A DNA stretch of 64,000 nt from Peptostreptococcus canis. Its GTDB lineage: Bacteria > Bacillota > Clostridia > Peptostreptococcales > Peptostreptococcaceae. Under the pieces are notes generated by a model. The model had not been told where the DNA came from, searched no databases, and saw nothing but the letters and a program-made list of their open reading frames with translations. The stretch is taken from positions 1-64,000 of the forward strand of contig NZ_JABGBW010000001.1 of the NCBI RefSeq assembly GCF_014229965.1. The letters run 5' to 3'. Below, piece by piece: positions 16,944-27,133 of this stretch. The first letter of the stretch is position 1. Each line of letters begins with the position of its first letter. A program made the translations under genes and the position numbers.

Positions 16944-18197
16944 ATGCCAAGAATAAGAGTAAAACAAAGTGGCCCTCTTAAGGGAACTATAAAGATAGAC
17001 GGCGCTAAGAATGCTGTTTTGCCAATTATTGCAGCGACTTTATTGGCAGATGGAAAATGTGTATTAAAAAGTGTACCGGATTTAAGAGATGTTCATGTTA
17101 TTTCGGATTTATTGGTTCATTTGGGTGCTAAAGTAGAATATAAAGATAACGTGTTGACCGTTGATTCATCTGAAATCAATACGTATGAAGCACCATATGA
17201 ATTAGTTAAAAAAATGAGAGCTTCTTTCCTAGTAATGGGTCCTATTTTAGCCAGGTTTAATCATACAAAAATTTCTATGCCAGGCGGATGTGCAATAGGA
17301 ACTAGACCTATAGATTTGCACTTAAAAGGATTTAAAGCACTGGGGGCGGAGATAAATGTCGATCATGGTTTTGTAGAAGCCAAGGCAGATAATTTAAAAG
17401 GAAATAAATTATATCTAGATTTTCCTTCAGTTGGTGCGACCCAAAATATAATAATGGCATCTGTGTTAGCCGAGGGAACAACGGTGATAGAAAATGCAGC
17501 AGAAGAACCTGAAATAGTGGATTTAGCGAATTTTTTAAATGAAATGGGGGCTTCTGTAAGGGGAGCAGGAACAAATACGATAAAAATAAAAGGGGTTAAA
17601 AAATTACATGGTGCTGAACACACGATAATACCTGATAGAATAGAAGCTTCAACTTACATGGTTGCTGCTGCCATGACAAATGGCGATGTAGTGTTGGAAA
17701 ATGTAATAATAGATCATTTAAAGCCAGTAATTGCAAAGTTAACTGAAGCAGGAGTAACTGTGATAGAAGACGAAAATTCAATAAGAGTAATAGGAAATGG
17801 TAAGATTAAGCCTATTGATATAAAAACATTGCCACATCCTGGTTTTCCAACAGATGTACAGGCTCAATTTATGGCTATGCTTACTGTAGCAGATGGAACA
17901 GGGGTAGTTATTGAAACGGTTTTCGAAAACAGATTTATGCATGTTAATGAATTTAATAGAATGGGTGCTAATATTAAAATTGACGGAAGAAGCGCAGTTG
18001 TAAATGGAGTAGATAAATTGGTAGGTGCAGATGTTACAGCGACTGATTTGAGAGCAGGTGCAGCTTTGATTTTATGTGGATTAATAGCAGATGGAATTAC
18101 TAATGTCGGAGAAATTTATCATATTCAAAGAGGTTATGTAGATATTGACAAAAAACTCAGGGCATTAGGTGGAGATGTAGAAATAGTAGAAGATTAA
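16944..18197 (+). CDS. murA: UDP-N-acetylglucosamine 1-carboxyvinyltransferase
   Basis: A 417-residue cytoplasmic enzyme of the EPSP-synthase fold that starts peptidoglycan synthesis by moving enolpyruvate onto UDP-GlcNAc. DGAKNAVLP appears near the N-terminus and [11 protein letters not shown] (~residues 113-123) carries the active-site Cys that fosfomycin attacks. Also present are the FPTDVQAQ loop and DLRAGAA near the C-terminus. Next is an MreB-type gene, 95 bases downstream, a common clostridial pairing of wall synthesis and shape genes. Confidence 0.96.
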   Translation: MPRIRVKQSGPLKGTIKIDGAKNAVLPIIAATLLADGKCVLKSVPDLRDVHVISDLLVHLGAKVEYKDNVLTVDSSEINTYEAPYELVKKMRASFLVMGPILARFNHTKISMPGGCAIGTRPIDLHLKGFKALGAEINVDHGFVEAKADNLKGNKLYLDFPSVGATQNIIMASVLAEGTTVIENAAEEPEIVDLANFLNEMGASVRGAGTNTIKIKGVKKLHGAEHTIIPDRIEASTYMVAAAMTNGDVVLENVIIDHLKPVIAKLTEAGVTVIEDENSIRVIGNGKIKPIDIKTLPHPGFPTDVQAQFMAMLTVADGTGVVIETVFENRFMHVNEFNRMGANIKIDGRSAVVNGVDKLVGADVTATDLRAGAALILCGLIADGITNVGEIYHIQRGYVDIDKKLRALGGDVEIVED

Positions 18198-18292
18198 TTT
18201 TGAATATATAATAGGTATTTGTATTTTTAATCTGAATGTTATTTTAGATGAGAAAAGACAATTTTAGGTCTTAGATATGTGGAGGTATTGAA

Positions 18293-19303
18293 ATGGCTGG
18301 AATGGATATAGGTATTGATTTAGGTACTGCCAATGTACTTATCGTTGTTAATGACAAGGGAATAGTATTAAATGAGCCATCGGTTGTGGCTGTAGATAAT
18401 AGAATTGATGAAGTGATTGCTGTTGGTCATGAAGCTTATAAGATGATAGGTAGAACTCCAAAAGATATTGAAGCTATAAGACCAATGATGAATGGTGTAA
18501 TATCTGATTATGATAATGCTGAAAAAATGCTTAGAGGATTTGTAGAGATGCTTGGAAATAAAAAAGGTATGGGTAAAATAGTTATGCCTAGGATTATGGT
18601 ATCAATACCGACGAATATTAACGATATAGAAAGAAAAGCAGTAGAAGATGCTACAAAGCAGGCTGGGGCAAGAGAAGTATTATTGATTGAAGAACCTGTA
18701 GCAGCTGCAATTGGTGCAGGTATTGATATAACTGTTCCTGGTGGGCATCTGATAGTGGATATCGGTGGTGGAACTACAGATGTAGCAGTTATTTCGCTTG
18801 GAGGAACAGTGATAAGTAAGTCTATAAAAATTGGCGGCAGTAAATTTGATTTAGATATTATAAGATATATAAAAAGAAATTACAATGTGATTATAGGAGA
18901 AAGAACTGCCGAGAAAATTAAAAAGGATATAGGATGTGCTTATAGAAGACAAGAGGAAAGATTTATTAAGATAACAGGTAGAGATTTAACAAATGGTCTG
19001 CCAAAATCTATAACTGTCAGTTCGCTGGAAATAATGGATGCTATGAGTGACAGTGTGATGCAGATAGTAAATCTTGTGATAAAAGTATTGCAAGAGACTC
19101 CTCCCGAATTAGCTTCCGATCTTGCCGAAAAAGGAATAATGCTTACTGGTGGTGGAGCATTGTTATATGGAATGGACAAGAAAATATCTGAAGTGACTGG
19201 TCTAAGAGTAAAACTTGCAGATGATCCTATTAGCTGTGTAGCTCTTGGAACGGGAATAGCTTTGGGATCAGTCGAATTATTAGAAATAGCCGGAACAGTT
19301 TAA
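18293..19303 (+). CDS. Rod shape-determining protein, MreB/Mbl family
   Basis: A 336-residue actin-like ATPase that polymerises under the membrane to position wall synthesis. Actin-fold motifs are: phosphate 1 GIDLGTANVLI, phosphate 2 DIGGGTTDVAVISL, adenosine motif LTGGGALLYGMD, and the connecting IEEPVAAAIGAG. Length fits MreB/Mbl. Which paralogue cannot be decided here. It lacks mreC/mreD neighbours, which argues for Mbl or MreBH rather than the mreBCD operon copy. Confidence 0.93.
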   Translation: MAGMDIGIDLGTANVLIVVNDKGIVLNEPSVVAVDNRIDEVIAVGHEAYKMIGRTPKDIEAIRPMMNGVISDYDNAEKMLRGFVEMLGNKKGMGKIVMPRIMVSIPTNINDIERKAVEDATKQAGAREVLLIEEPVAAAIGAGIDITVPGGHLIVDIGGGTTDVAVISLGGTVISKSIKIGGSKFDLDIIRYIKRNYNVIIGERTAEKIKKDIGCAYRRQEERFIKITGRDLTNGLPKSITVSSLEIMDAMSDSVMQIVNLVIKVLQETPPELASDLAEKGIMLTGGGALLYGMDKKISEVTGLRVKLADDPISCVALGTGIALGSVELLEIAGTV

Positions 19304-19362
19304 AATATAACCAATAAAAAAATAAGATAACAAATTAATTTAGATGATTTTAACGAAATATA

Positions 19363-19391
19363 TTGACATTAATTGAAATTAATGTTATATT
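19363..19391 (+). promoter_or_regulatory. metK promoter
   Basis: TTGACA (19363-19368), 17-base spacer, TATATT (19386-19391), about 30 bases ahead of the SAM riboswitch. Confidence 0.75.
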
Positions 19392-19423
19392 AGTTTAGTA
19401 ATTTAATAAGAAATCTTGATTTA

Positions 19424-19577
19424 CCTTATCAAGAGTGGCTGAGGGACAGGCCCTATGACGCCCGGCAACCGATAAAGACGGTGCTAATTCCTACAAGATA
19501 TTTTCTTGAAAGATGAGGTTAGCTAATCATTAATATAATGAATTAATGGCCTCTTCACGAATGAAGAGGCTTTTTAT
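19424..19577 (+). ncRNA. SAM-I (S-box) riboswitch with terminator
   Basis: The aptamer (about 19424-19518) carries the conserved S-box segments CTTATCAAGAGTGGCTGAGGGA, GGCCCTATGACGCCCGGCAACC and GGTGCTAATTCC, with P1 closed by CTTGAAAGATGAG. A perfect terminator GCCTCTTCA-CGAA-TGAAGAGGC with TTTTT follows at 19549-19575. In this class bound SAM favours termination. The downstream gene is metK, so this is product feedback. Confidence 0.96.
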
Positions 19578-19652
19578 ATGGCTAATAATAGGGTGAGGAG
19601 AGATAACTTCGCTAGTAAAGTAAAAAAAATAAAAAAGAAAGGAAATAGGAAA

Positions 19653-20837
19653 ATGGCAAGACATTTATTTACATCAGAATCAGTGACAGAAGGGCATCCT
19701 GACAAACTTTGCGACCAGATATCAGATGCAATCTTAGATGCACTTTTGGAAAAAGATCCTACATCGAGAGTTGCTTGTGAAACGACAGCAACTACCGGGC
19801 TGATATTAGTAGCAGGAGAAATCTCTACAAATGCATATGTAGACATACCTAAACTGGTAAGAGAGACAGTGTGTGAAATAGGATATGTCAGAGGTAAATT
19901 TGGATTTGATGCAGAAAACTGTGGTGTTATTACTGCAATTGATGAGCAATCAAATGATATAGCTATAGGAGTTAATGAAGGATTAGAGTCAAAATCTGGA
20001 GAGCAGGTGGAGGATGAAATTGAAAAGGTAGGAGCAGGTGATCAAGGGATTATGTTTGGCTTTGCTTGTAATGAAACACCGGAGTTAATGCCACTTCCTA
20101 TATCTCTTGCGCATAAACTGTCTAGGAAACTTACCGAAGTAAGAAAAAAAGGTGAATTGAAATATTTAAGACCGGATGGTAAGACACAGGTAACTGTTGA
20201 ATATGAAGATGATAAGCCGGTAAGAGTTCATACCGTACTTATATCAGCTCAGCATGATCCTAGTGTAGAAAATGCTCAAATAAGAGAGGATTTAATAGAA
20301 AGAGTAATCAAAACCACTATTCCAGAAGAATTAATAGATGACGAAACAATATATTATATAAATCCGACTGGTAGATTTGTTGTTGGTGGACCTCATGGAG
20401 ATACCGGATTGACTGGAAGAAAGATAATTATTGATACTTATGGTGGATATTCAAGACATGGTGGAGGAGCTTTCTCTGGAAAGGATCCTACAAAAGTTGA
20501 CAGATCTGCTTGCTATGCCGCTAGATATGTAGCTAAAAATATAGTTGCAGCCGGGTTGGCGGATAGATGTGAAATAGAACTATCCTATGCCATAGGAATT
20601 GCAAGACCACTTTCAATTTTTGTAGATACATTTGGAACGGGTAAATTATCAAATCAAGAACTTGTAGATATAGTGAAAGAAAATTTTGATCTTAGACCCG
20701 GTGCAATAATCAGAGATCTTGATTTGAGAAGGCCTATATACAAGCAGACTGCTGCATATGGACATTTTGGAAGGACAGACATTGAACTTCCTTGGGAAAA
20801 ATTAGACAGGGTAGAAAAATTAAAGACATATTTATAG
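19653..20837 (+). CDS. metK: S-adenosylmethionine synthase
   Basis: A 394-residue enzyme forming SAM from methionine and ATP. Motifs: [17 protein letters not shown] near the N-terminus, [12 protein letters not shown] in the middle, [13 protein letters not shown] and the glycine-rich [16 protein letters not shown] loop. The start at 19653 gives the family N-terminus [17 protein letters not shown] and has AAAGGAAATAGG upstream; an in-frame ATG at 19578 directly after the riboswitch terminator has no binding site. Expression is controlled by the SAM-I riboswitch. Confidence 0.97.
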   Translation: MARHLFTSESVTEGHPDKLCDQISDAILDALLEKDPTSRVACETTATTGLILVAGEISTNAYVDIPKLVRETVCEIGYVRGKFGFDAENCGVITAIDEQSNDIAIGVNEGLESKSGEQVEDEIEKVGAGDQGIMFGFACNETPELMPLPISLAHKLSRKLTEVRKKGELKYLRPDGKTQVTVEYEDDKPVRVHTVLISAQHDPSVENAQIREDLIERVIKTTIPEELIDDETIYYINPTGRFVVGGPHGDTGLTGRKIIIDTYGGYSRHGGGAFSGKDPTKVDRSACYAARYVAKNIVAAGLADRCEIELSYAIGIARPLSIFVDTFGTGKLSNQELVDIVKENFDLRPGAIIRDLDLRRPIYKQTAAYGHFGRTDIELPWEKLDRVEKLKTYL

Positions 20838-20865
20838 TAAATGTTTTATACTTAAATTTTGATAT

Positions 20866-20907
20866 TAAAAGGTTATTTTATTTTTAAAATAAATAGCCTT
20901 TTTTTAT
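20866..20907 (+). terminator. Terminator after metK
   Basis: AAAAGGTTATTTTATTTTTAAAATAAATAGCC hairpin followed by TTTTTTT. Confidence 0.85.
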
Positions 20908-21056
20908 TTGCTTATCATTGTACTGCTTTTTACTAAAAATTTAAAAACCACCTTTTTTATGATAATAAATATTAAATCTTACTCTTCTATTTTTTATTAT
21001 TTTTTGATGATTTTTCAAAAATAACTAATAATTTTTAAAGAATTCCCTATTATATT

Positions 21057-21088
21057 GAATATTATTATGATTATCTCTATGTTATAAT
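21057..21088 (+). promoter_or_regulatory. Promoter with Fur-box-like sequence before the surface protein gene
   Basis: Extended -10 TGTTATAAT (TATAAT at 21083-21088). Immediately upstream, 21057-21075 matches the 19-base Fur consensus at 13 positions. The AT-rich background raises the chance of random matches. Iron control would suit the haem-related domains of the gene. Confidence 0.4.
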
Positions 21089-21155
21089 ATAAAACAGTAA
21101 ATGAAAACAACATTTAATTATAAAGGATAATTACTACAAATATATGGAGGTTAAA

Positions 21156-24100
21156 ATGAGTAAAAGCAAAATTAGTATAGTCAGAAAAATAACATCAGTA
21201 ATGTTGGTGGCAACTTCAGCGGCAGCTTCTGTATCAGTTTTACCACAAAGAATAGTGGCAGAGGAACATTCGAAGAACGAATTTTCATCTAAGTCAGAAA
21301 TTGATAAACAGTTTCTTGAAATTAAAAAAGTGTCATATTCTAAAGACAGAAAAATGATTACGATTTCTTGTAATGGTAGATTAACAGAAAATAATCATGA
21401 ATTTTATGAAGCAATTTATAATAATATAAAAAAAATAGTTGTAAATGAACATAGTTATAAAGAGGGATTTAGGGTTAATTTGCAGCCAGAAAAACGAGAA
21501 ATTTTCATTGAAGATATTAATTTAAAAGACAATAAAATCGAAAGCCTGATATTATATACAAAAGATAATAAAACAATAAGTTGGAAAAAATCAGATGCTG
21601 GTAATGATGGAAGTGTCGATTCTCATGAAGAAAATGGAAATACAGAAATAATTGATAAACCTGAAGTAAATATTTTACATAAAATAGATATTATAAAAGG
21701 AATTGGTTTAAAAAAAGGTGAATTTGGATATTTTTATTTAGATTTAAAACCGGAATATGATAATCAGAAAGAAAAGTTTAAGAACGATATAAAATCAATA
21801 GTAGTAAACAAAAAAACGGTACCTTTATACAAGTTTAGAGAGCTTACTCGTATGTATAGTTATTCAATTGACAGAAAGAAGTGGGATTCTTTTGGTATAA
21901 ATACTACAGAGGATGAAAATAATAGAGTTACTATTACTTTTAAAAATGGTGATAAAATAGAATGGCCTAAGGGAGATTTAAGAGATAATAGTTCTGAAAG
22001 TATTGTAGAATCAAGTGTTAGTGAGAATGATCCTCTTTATACTTTTGAGGCTATTGATGATTTTAATATAAACAATTCAGAAGATTTTTATATAAATTTA
22101 AAAACTAGATATGGTGAAAACGAAGAAAAGCATATAAGAGGAATAAACTTAGATGAGAGAAAAGACGAATTTGTGGCGAACATTGAAAGTATAAGTATAA
22201 ATAATACTGAATTTTCTACTTCTAGCTTGTCAACATCTCATAGAACCAGAACCATAACTTTAACTGAAGAAGCAAAAGAAAAATTGAAATTTAATTTTAA
22301 AGAAAGTGATAATATATTAAAGATAACTTTTAAAAATAAAAAATCTATTGTTTTACCAAAGGGTTCTTCTTCATCAAATACAACTGACTCCGGTAAAGAA
22401 GAAGAATTATCACCAAAACCATCTGTTCCATCTGATAAAGAAAAGATATATAATTTGAAGGATAAGCTTCCGAAGGGAGAGTACACTATAGGATTTGAAG
22501 CAAAGTATGCAGATGGTAGAGATGGATACTCTATGTTACAGGGCTTTTTTGATGAAAGAGTGAAGTTGGTCGTTAAAGAAGATGGTTCTATGGAAATAGA
22601 GATGCTTTGCTTATTATTTGCAGATGGCTTATATGATTTAGCTATGCAAAATGATGGAAAGTGGAGCTCAACAATTGAAAAGAAAAATTATGGGAATCCA
22701 GATGTAAATAATAAATACAGGCAGGCTATATTTAAGTTACCTGTTAAAAATTTAGATCAAGTACATCTTGCCGGGGTTATAGTCGGATATATGGGAGCTG
22801 TTGAAACTGATAAAGGTCAATTTGATAAGTATACAAGGGTAAATATAAACTTCAAAGAGGGAATCAAAAAAGGATTTACTAATTATAAACAAGTGGAAGA
22901 GGATGAAAAAGCTAGGATATTAGGAGAAAAAGTATTAAATAGCAGATTAATTGCAAATGGATTTGATAGTAATCAAGGAAAAGTTACCAAGGAAAATATT
23001 AAAAATTTTAAAGGTGATACAGTAAATTTAGGTTCAGATTATGATAAAGATAAAGAAACGGAAGGAAAAGATATTTATGACATATCTATTTTAAAAGATT
23101 TGGGACCTTCAGTGAAACGTCTAGTCTTAACTGGAAATGCTATTTCTGAATTGCCAAAAGGAATTTTTGATGGAATGACAAATTTGGAGGAGATAGATTT
23201 AGCAGCAAATAGATTAGATACTTTGGATAAGAATTTATTTGCGAAAAATAAGAAATTGAAAAAAATACGTTTGTCTTCTAATAAATTAGGAACTATTGAT
23301 AAAGACTTTTTTATCAATAATCCTGAAATAGAAGAAATAGATTTATCAAATGCATGGTTAAAGGATATACCGGGTGGATTATTTAAAAATAATAGTAAAT
23401 TGAAAATACTTCAATTAGAATCAAATAATTTATTTGAAATGGCTGATGATGCATTCAGTCATAATGAAGATCTTAATTTTTTAAATATATCAGATAATAA
23501 TTTATCAAAAATGCCAAGTAGTGTTTCGGAATTGACGGGTCTTTCCAAAATATATATGCAAAATAATAAAATCAAAGAATTACCGGATTTAAGCAAATTA
23601 AAAAATCTTTTTGAATTAAATGTTAGCTATAATGAATTAGATAATATTGATGATAGAGTTTGGGAAAATATTATGACTAATAGAAAGAATAATGTTAAAG
23701 TAAATCTTATTCATAATAATTTAAAAAGGGTTCCCGTAGAAATATTAAATAAAGGTAGAAATGTAATAAGTGTAGATTTGGCATATAATTATTTACCAGA
23801 AAAATATGAAGAAATTTTTAATGGAACTGACAGTGAAAAAACCGGTGTAAACCCTAGAAATCATTCTAGCTATAACCCTCAGAAAACAGCAGTGAATTTG
23901 AATGTAAGAATTGATGCTAAAAATATAATTGTTGATTCTACCAAGAATTTGACTATGCTTGATCTTGCTAATTGGAGATATCCAAGAGGAGGGGCTATTG
24001 GAACTGTAAAGCCTGATAAAAAGTCTTATCTTGAGGAATTAAAAGAATATAAATCAGTCGAAGAAATGGTAAAGGCAAAAAGTGATAGCTATAGCTGGAA

Positions 24101-25697
24101 GATAAATACTAAAGTAGAAAGAATCAGAAATGGTCATAAAAGCCTTGTGGATGAAAAAATTACTACTGAAAAAGAAGATGAAAAGTTTATTTTTAATGAC
24201 TTGCAAATGAGAGAGGGAGATAAATATATTGTAACAAAGACTCTTTTATTTAGGAGAGATGCTTCTAATGGATATGTTAAAGAAGTTTCTGTAACAACTA
24301 CTCTAGATGCACCTAAAGATGATAAGAAAGATATTAAAAGATATGCAGTTCCAGTTAAATTGATGCATGCTTACGAAGAAAAACCTTCTATGGGTAATGC
24401 AGCTTTATTACCAAATGCAATTGTAGAAGAAAAGGATGGATTGAGAACAGTATATATTTCTTTTAAAGGTATGAATGCGCTTAATCTATATGGTCATTTA
24501 ACAAAAGTTTTTGTATATCCGGGTTCTAATAAAAATGGAGTTCCAAAAGAATCTTCTGTAGAAAAAATGTTTAAAGATAAAGGACTTGACGGAAAAGAAA
24601 AAGATTTTATAAAGACTGTATCTTTTGTTAGAGAAGGAAATAGAGAGAATGTAATTTGGTTTAAAGTTTATGTAGATGCTATGGATGCTTTAACTCCAAG
24701 TAAGACTGAAGGGTCCGGCGCACAAGATGCTAAGTTAATATTTGACTGGTCTAAAGCTAAAGAGACAGATAAAACTTGGCCGGAAGATGTATTGGACAAA
24801 GAAAATAAAAAAATTGATGAAATTTTAAACAATGCAACTAGATTACAGGGAAGAGATAGATACGGAACAGCCATTTCTATAAGCAAAAAATTCTTTAAAA
24901 ATGCAAATAACGTAGTACTTGCAAGTGGAGAAAATAATGCCGATGCATTGGTATCAGCATCTTATGCTAAGTTGAAAGAAGCTCCAATTCTATTGACTAA
25001 AAAAGATGAAATGCCTGTTGATGTAATAAAAGAAATAGAAAGATTAAATACAAAGAATATTACGATTATAGGCGGAAATACTTCAATATCTTCAGAAGTT
25101 GAATCTGTCCTGAAAGGTAAAGGGTATAATGTAAACAGAATCTCCGGTAAAGATAGATATGAAACATCCACTATATTAGCTAAAGATGTAATGAAAATGG
25201 GAAATTCTAAAAAAATAGCTGTGATTAATGGAAAAACAAGTGCAGATGCATTGACAATTTCTTCATTAGCCACAAAATATAATTTGCCTGTCGTGATGAT
25301 TAAAAATATAGGAGCCAATGACATTTCTATCAAGGAAATAAATACATGGGGAATAAGTGAGGCGATTATTGCCGGTGGAGATTCTTCTGTGTCGGAAGAT
25401 ACATTACATTCTATAAAAGCTTATATAAAGAGAAGAATAGCAGGAAAAAACAGATATGAAACTGCATTAAAAATAGCAAAAGAAAGCTATCCAAATAGCA
25501 AAAATATTTTTATAGGAAATGGAGAAATATCTGTGGATTCTTTATCTGCCGGAGCTGTAACAAGTAGAGTAGAAGCGCCTATACTTTTAATAAAAAAAGA
25601 TAAAATAGATGATAACATAAAAAAAGCTATTGAAGAAATGGGAACAGGAGAAGCCTACATACTAGGAGGAAAAAGTACAATTGCCCTTGGCAAATAA
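21156..25697 (+). CDS. Shr-like haem/haemoglobin-binding surface protein (HID-NEAT-LRR-CWB2)
   Basis: A 1513-residue secreted protein. Residues 1-36 form a signal peptide (basic start, helix, cleavage near VAEE). Three ~100-residue repeats follow at ~45-390, each with 'i..Ivvn...' strands and an I/F-T-hydrophobic-K end; they resemble the haemoglobin-interacting (DUF1533) domains of streptococcal Shr. A NEAT-like domain lies at ~425-560 (KGEYTIGFEA, YSMLQGFFDE, KYRQAIFKLPV). Eight or nine leucine-rich repeats follow at ~645-850. A second, weaker NEAT-like segment lies at ~1070-1215 (MGNAALLPNAIV, KLIFDWSK). Three CWB2 wall-binding repeats end the protein (~1228-1513; LQGRDRYGTAI, ISGKDRYETS, IAGKNRYETA). 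The ATG at 21156 was chosen because GGAGG precedes it; the ATG at 21144 overlaps that site. Probable role: capture of haem or haemoproteins at the cell wall. Domain calls are by eye. Confidence 0.8.
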   Translation: MSKSKISIVRKITSVMLVATSAAASVSVLPQRIVAEEHSKNEFSSKSEIDKQFLEIKKVSYSKDRKMITISCNGRLTENNHEFYEAIYNNIKKIVVNEHSYKEGFRVNLQPEKREIFIEDINLKDNKIESLILYTKDNKTISWKKSDAGNDGSVDSHEENGNTEIIDKPEVNILHKIDIIKGIGLKKGEFGYFYLDLKPEYDNQKEKFKNDIKSIVVNKKTVPLYKFRELTRMYSYSIDRKKWDSFGINTTEDENNRVTITFKNGDKIEWPKGDLRDNSSESIVESSVSENDPLYTFEAIDDFNINNSEDFYINLKTRYGENEEKHIRGINLDERKDEFVANIESISINNTEFSTSSLSTSHRTRTITLTEEAKEKLKFNFKESDNILKITFKNKKSIVLPKGSSSSNTTDSGKEEELSPKPSVPSDKEKIYNLKDKLPKGEYTIGFEAKYADGRDGYSMLQGFFDERVKLVVKEDGSMEIEMLCLLFADGLYDLAMQNDGKWSSTIEKKNYGNPDVNNKYRQAIFKLPVKNLDQVHLAGVIVGYMGAVETDKGQFDKYTRVNINFKEGIKKGFTNYKQVEEDEKARILGEKVLNSRLIANGFDSNQGKVTKENIKNFKGDTVNLGSDYDKDKETEGKDIYDISILKDLGPSVKRLVLTGNAISELPKGIFDGMTNLEEIDLAANRLDTLDKNLFAKNKKLKKIRLSSNKLGTIDKDFFINNPEIEEIDLSNAWLKDIPGGLFKNNSKLKILQLESNNLFEMADDAFSHNEDLNFLNISDNNLSKMPSSVSELTGLSKIYMQNNKIKELPDLSKLKNLFELNVSYNELDNIDDRVWENIMTNRKNNVKVNLIHNNLKRVPVEILNKGRNVISVDLAYNYLPEKYEEIFNGTDSEKTGVNPRNHSSYNPQKTAVNLNVRIDAKNIIVDSTKNLTMLDLANWRYPRGGAIGTVKPDKKSYLEELKEYKSVEEMVKAKSDSYSWKINTKVERIRNGHKSLVDEKITTEKEDEKFIFNDLQMREGDKYIVTKTLLFRRDASNGYVKEVSVTTTLDAPKDDKKDIKRYAVPVKLMHAYEEKPSMGNAALLPNAIVEEKDGLRTVYISFKGMNALNLYGHLTKVFVYPGSNKNGVPKESSVEKMFKDKGLDGKEKDFIKTVSFVREGNRENVIWFKVYVDAMDALTPSKTEGSGAQDAKLIFDWSKAKETDKTWPEDVLDKENKKIDEILNNATRLQGRDRYGTAISISKKFFKNANNVVLASGENNADALVSASYAKLKEAPILLTKKDEMPVDVIKEIERLNTKNITIIGGNTSISSEVESVLKGKGYNVNRISGKDRYETSTILAKDVMKMGNSKKIAVINGKTSADALTISSLATKYNLPVVMIKNIGANDISIKEINTWGISEAIIAGGDSSVSEDTLHSIKAYIKRRIAGKNRYETALKIAKESYPNSKNIFIGNGEISVDSLSAGAVTSRVEAPILLIKKDKIDDNIKKAIEEMGTGEAYILGGKSTIALGK

Positions 25698-25742
25698 GTT
25701 ATAAAAATTTTTACCTATATTCTAAATATATTATTATATAAA

Positions 25743-25800
25743 AACACAAAAAGATATCAATAACCAAAGTTTATGGCTATTGATATCTTTTTTGTGTTTT
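25743..25800. terminator. Bidirectional terminator between convergent genes
   Basis: AACACAAAAAGATATCAATAACC pairs with GGCTATTGATATCTTTTTTGTGTT, with T runs on both strands. It serves the surface protein gene (+) and the transporter gene (-). Confidence 0.88.
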
Positions 25801-25880
25801 GGTTAATTCCATTATTTGAATTTATAATAGTATAAAAAATTTGGAATATGGTTTTTTCTCGTTAAGCGATTATGAGATAT

Positions 25881-27068
25881 TTATTTGGCTTGTAGCTGAT
25901 CTCTTTTTCTTATATTTTTATATCCTATAATCCAAAGTGGAAGTATTATGAAAATCCAGTTAAACAGGCCTAAATATTTATAGGCAACCTGAACTATCCA
26001 CATCAACCCCTGAGTAGATACAAGATAACAAATAGTCAAACATATTATACTTATAATAGCCTTTCTTAATATCGAGCTACTCATGCCTCTTAGTACATAC
26101 GGATCTATTCTTTGAACCATACCAAATATAAAACCTACTGCAGTGGTTATTAGTGCTAAGAAAAGCAATAAAGGATAAAGAACTTTTAAAACAGATATAT
26201 TCAAATCGTTTACGATAAATACTGTTGGAAGAGTTCTAGCAGTTTGATTTGTATAAATATCAGGCATTCTTGAGAATATTAATAGGCAGATACCTAATAG
26301 CATTATTAGATTTATTATACAACCTAAAATCATAGCTCCTTTTGCTTCTTCTTTATATATACCGCCTTTAAATGAAGAAGTAATGCCTCCGATTGCACTT
26401 ATTTGGAATCCTGCATATGTCAAAGCCCAAAGTAAAGCATTTCCGAAATTTCCTTTTACTGTCTCTTTGCTTCCTGTGATTCCCCATTTTGATGCATTTG
26501 GATTAACATATCTTTCAGACATTAATTTTACTATTTGAGGATAGTATTTTATTAAGCCGGCAACTAAAACTATTGATACAATTGCTAATATGCATATAGT
26601 CATTACCATGGCATTTTTTCTAACGACGCTTTCTCCAAATACGCAAATTAAAGTTACAATTCCAAACATTGCAAGTGAGCCGACAATAACAGGTATATGT
26701 AGATATTGATTGGCTAACAGTCCTCCGGTTGCTATTGTAGCGGCAGTAGCAGCAATCGTAGTAATAATAATACTGGCATCTAAAGTGATATTAAGAAAAG
26801 GTGCTAAAGATCCAAAAGCTTCTCTGGCCCACTGGTTATAACTCCACTTATCCGTTTGTCTAGCTGTTTCAAGTCCTACATAATATGTAAGAGCTATTAT
26901 TATGAAAGTTATAATAGGCATAAATACACCAAACCATCCATGATTGGAAAAGTATTGAAGTTCTTGTGTGCCTGATGCAAATCCTGCACCACAGTGAGTA
27001 GAGAACCAAACAGTTGCAACTCCAATACTAATAGATGTAAAATATTTGTTTTTTTTCTTCTTTTCCAT
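25881..27068 (-). CDS. YkvI-family membrane transporter
   Basis: A 395-residue integral membrane protein with about ten to eleven hydrophobic helices, belonging to the uncharacterised YkvI group of the LeuT-fold superfamily. The first helix holds the Gly-rich CGAGFASGTQELQYF segment, matched by GGGFATGNQEVQYY in the paralogue at 38388. Substrate unknown; amino acid or related organic compounds are plausible for such folds. Start supported by AAGGAGGG. A 48-bp perfect palindrome lies at its promoter. Confidence 0.85.
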   Translation of the reverse strand: MEKKKKNKYFTSISIGVATVWFSTHCGAGFASGTQELQYFSNHGWFGVFMPIITFIIIALTYYVGLETARQTDKWSYNQWAREAFGSLAPFLNITLDASIIITTIAATAATIATGGLLANQYLHIPVIVGSLAMFGIVTLICVFGESVVRKNAMVMTICILAIVSIVLVAGLIKYYPQIVKLMSERYVNPNASKWGITGSKETVKGNFGNALLWALTYAGFQISAIGGITSSFKGGIYKEEAKGAMILGCIINLIMLLGICLLIFSRMPDIYTNQTARTLPTVFIVNDLNISVLKVLYPLLLFLALITTAVGFIFGMVQRIDPYVLRGMSSSILRKAIISIICLTICYLVSTQGLMWIVQVAYKYLGLFNWIFIILPLWIIGYKNIRKRDQLQAK

Positions 27069-27085
27069 GTTGCCCTCCTTGTATT

Positions 27086-27133
27086 GATATAATTATTAAT
27101 ATAGATTTTAAAATCTATATTAATAATTATATC
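27086..27133. repeat. 48-bp perfect palindrome at the transporter promoter
   Basis: Two 24-base arms are exact reverse complements with no loop (GATATAATTATTAATATAGA and four T, then its complement). On the minus strand an extended -10 (TGATATAAT, 27126-27134) overlaps the upstream arm, and the transporter's Shine-Dalgarno starts about five bases after the other arm. Probably an operator; a full transcript hairpin is unlikely if initiation is inside it. Confidence 0.85.

Noticed and set aside
19578-19652. Extended metK N-terminus from the ATG at 19578
   Set aside because: The ATG sits directly after the riboswitch terminator, has no ribosome site, and the family starts at 19653.
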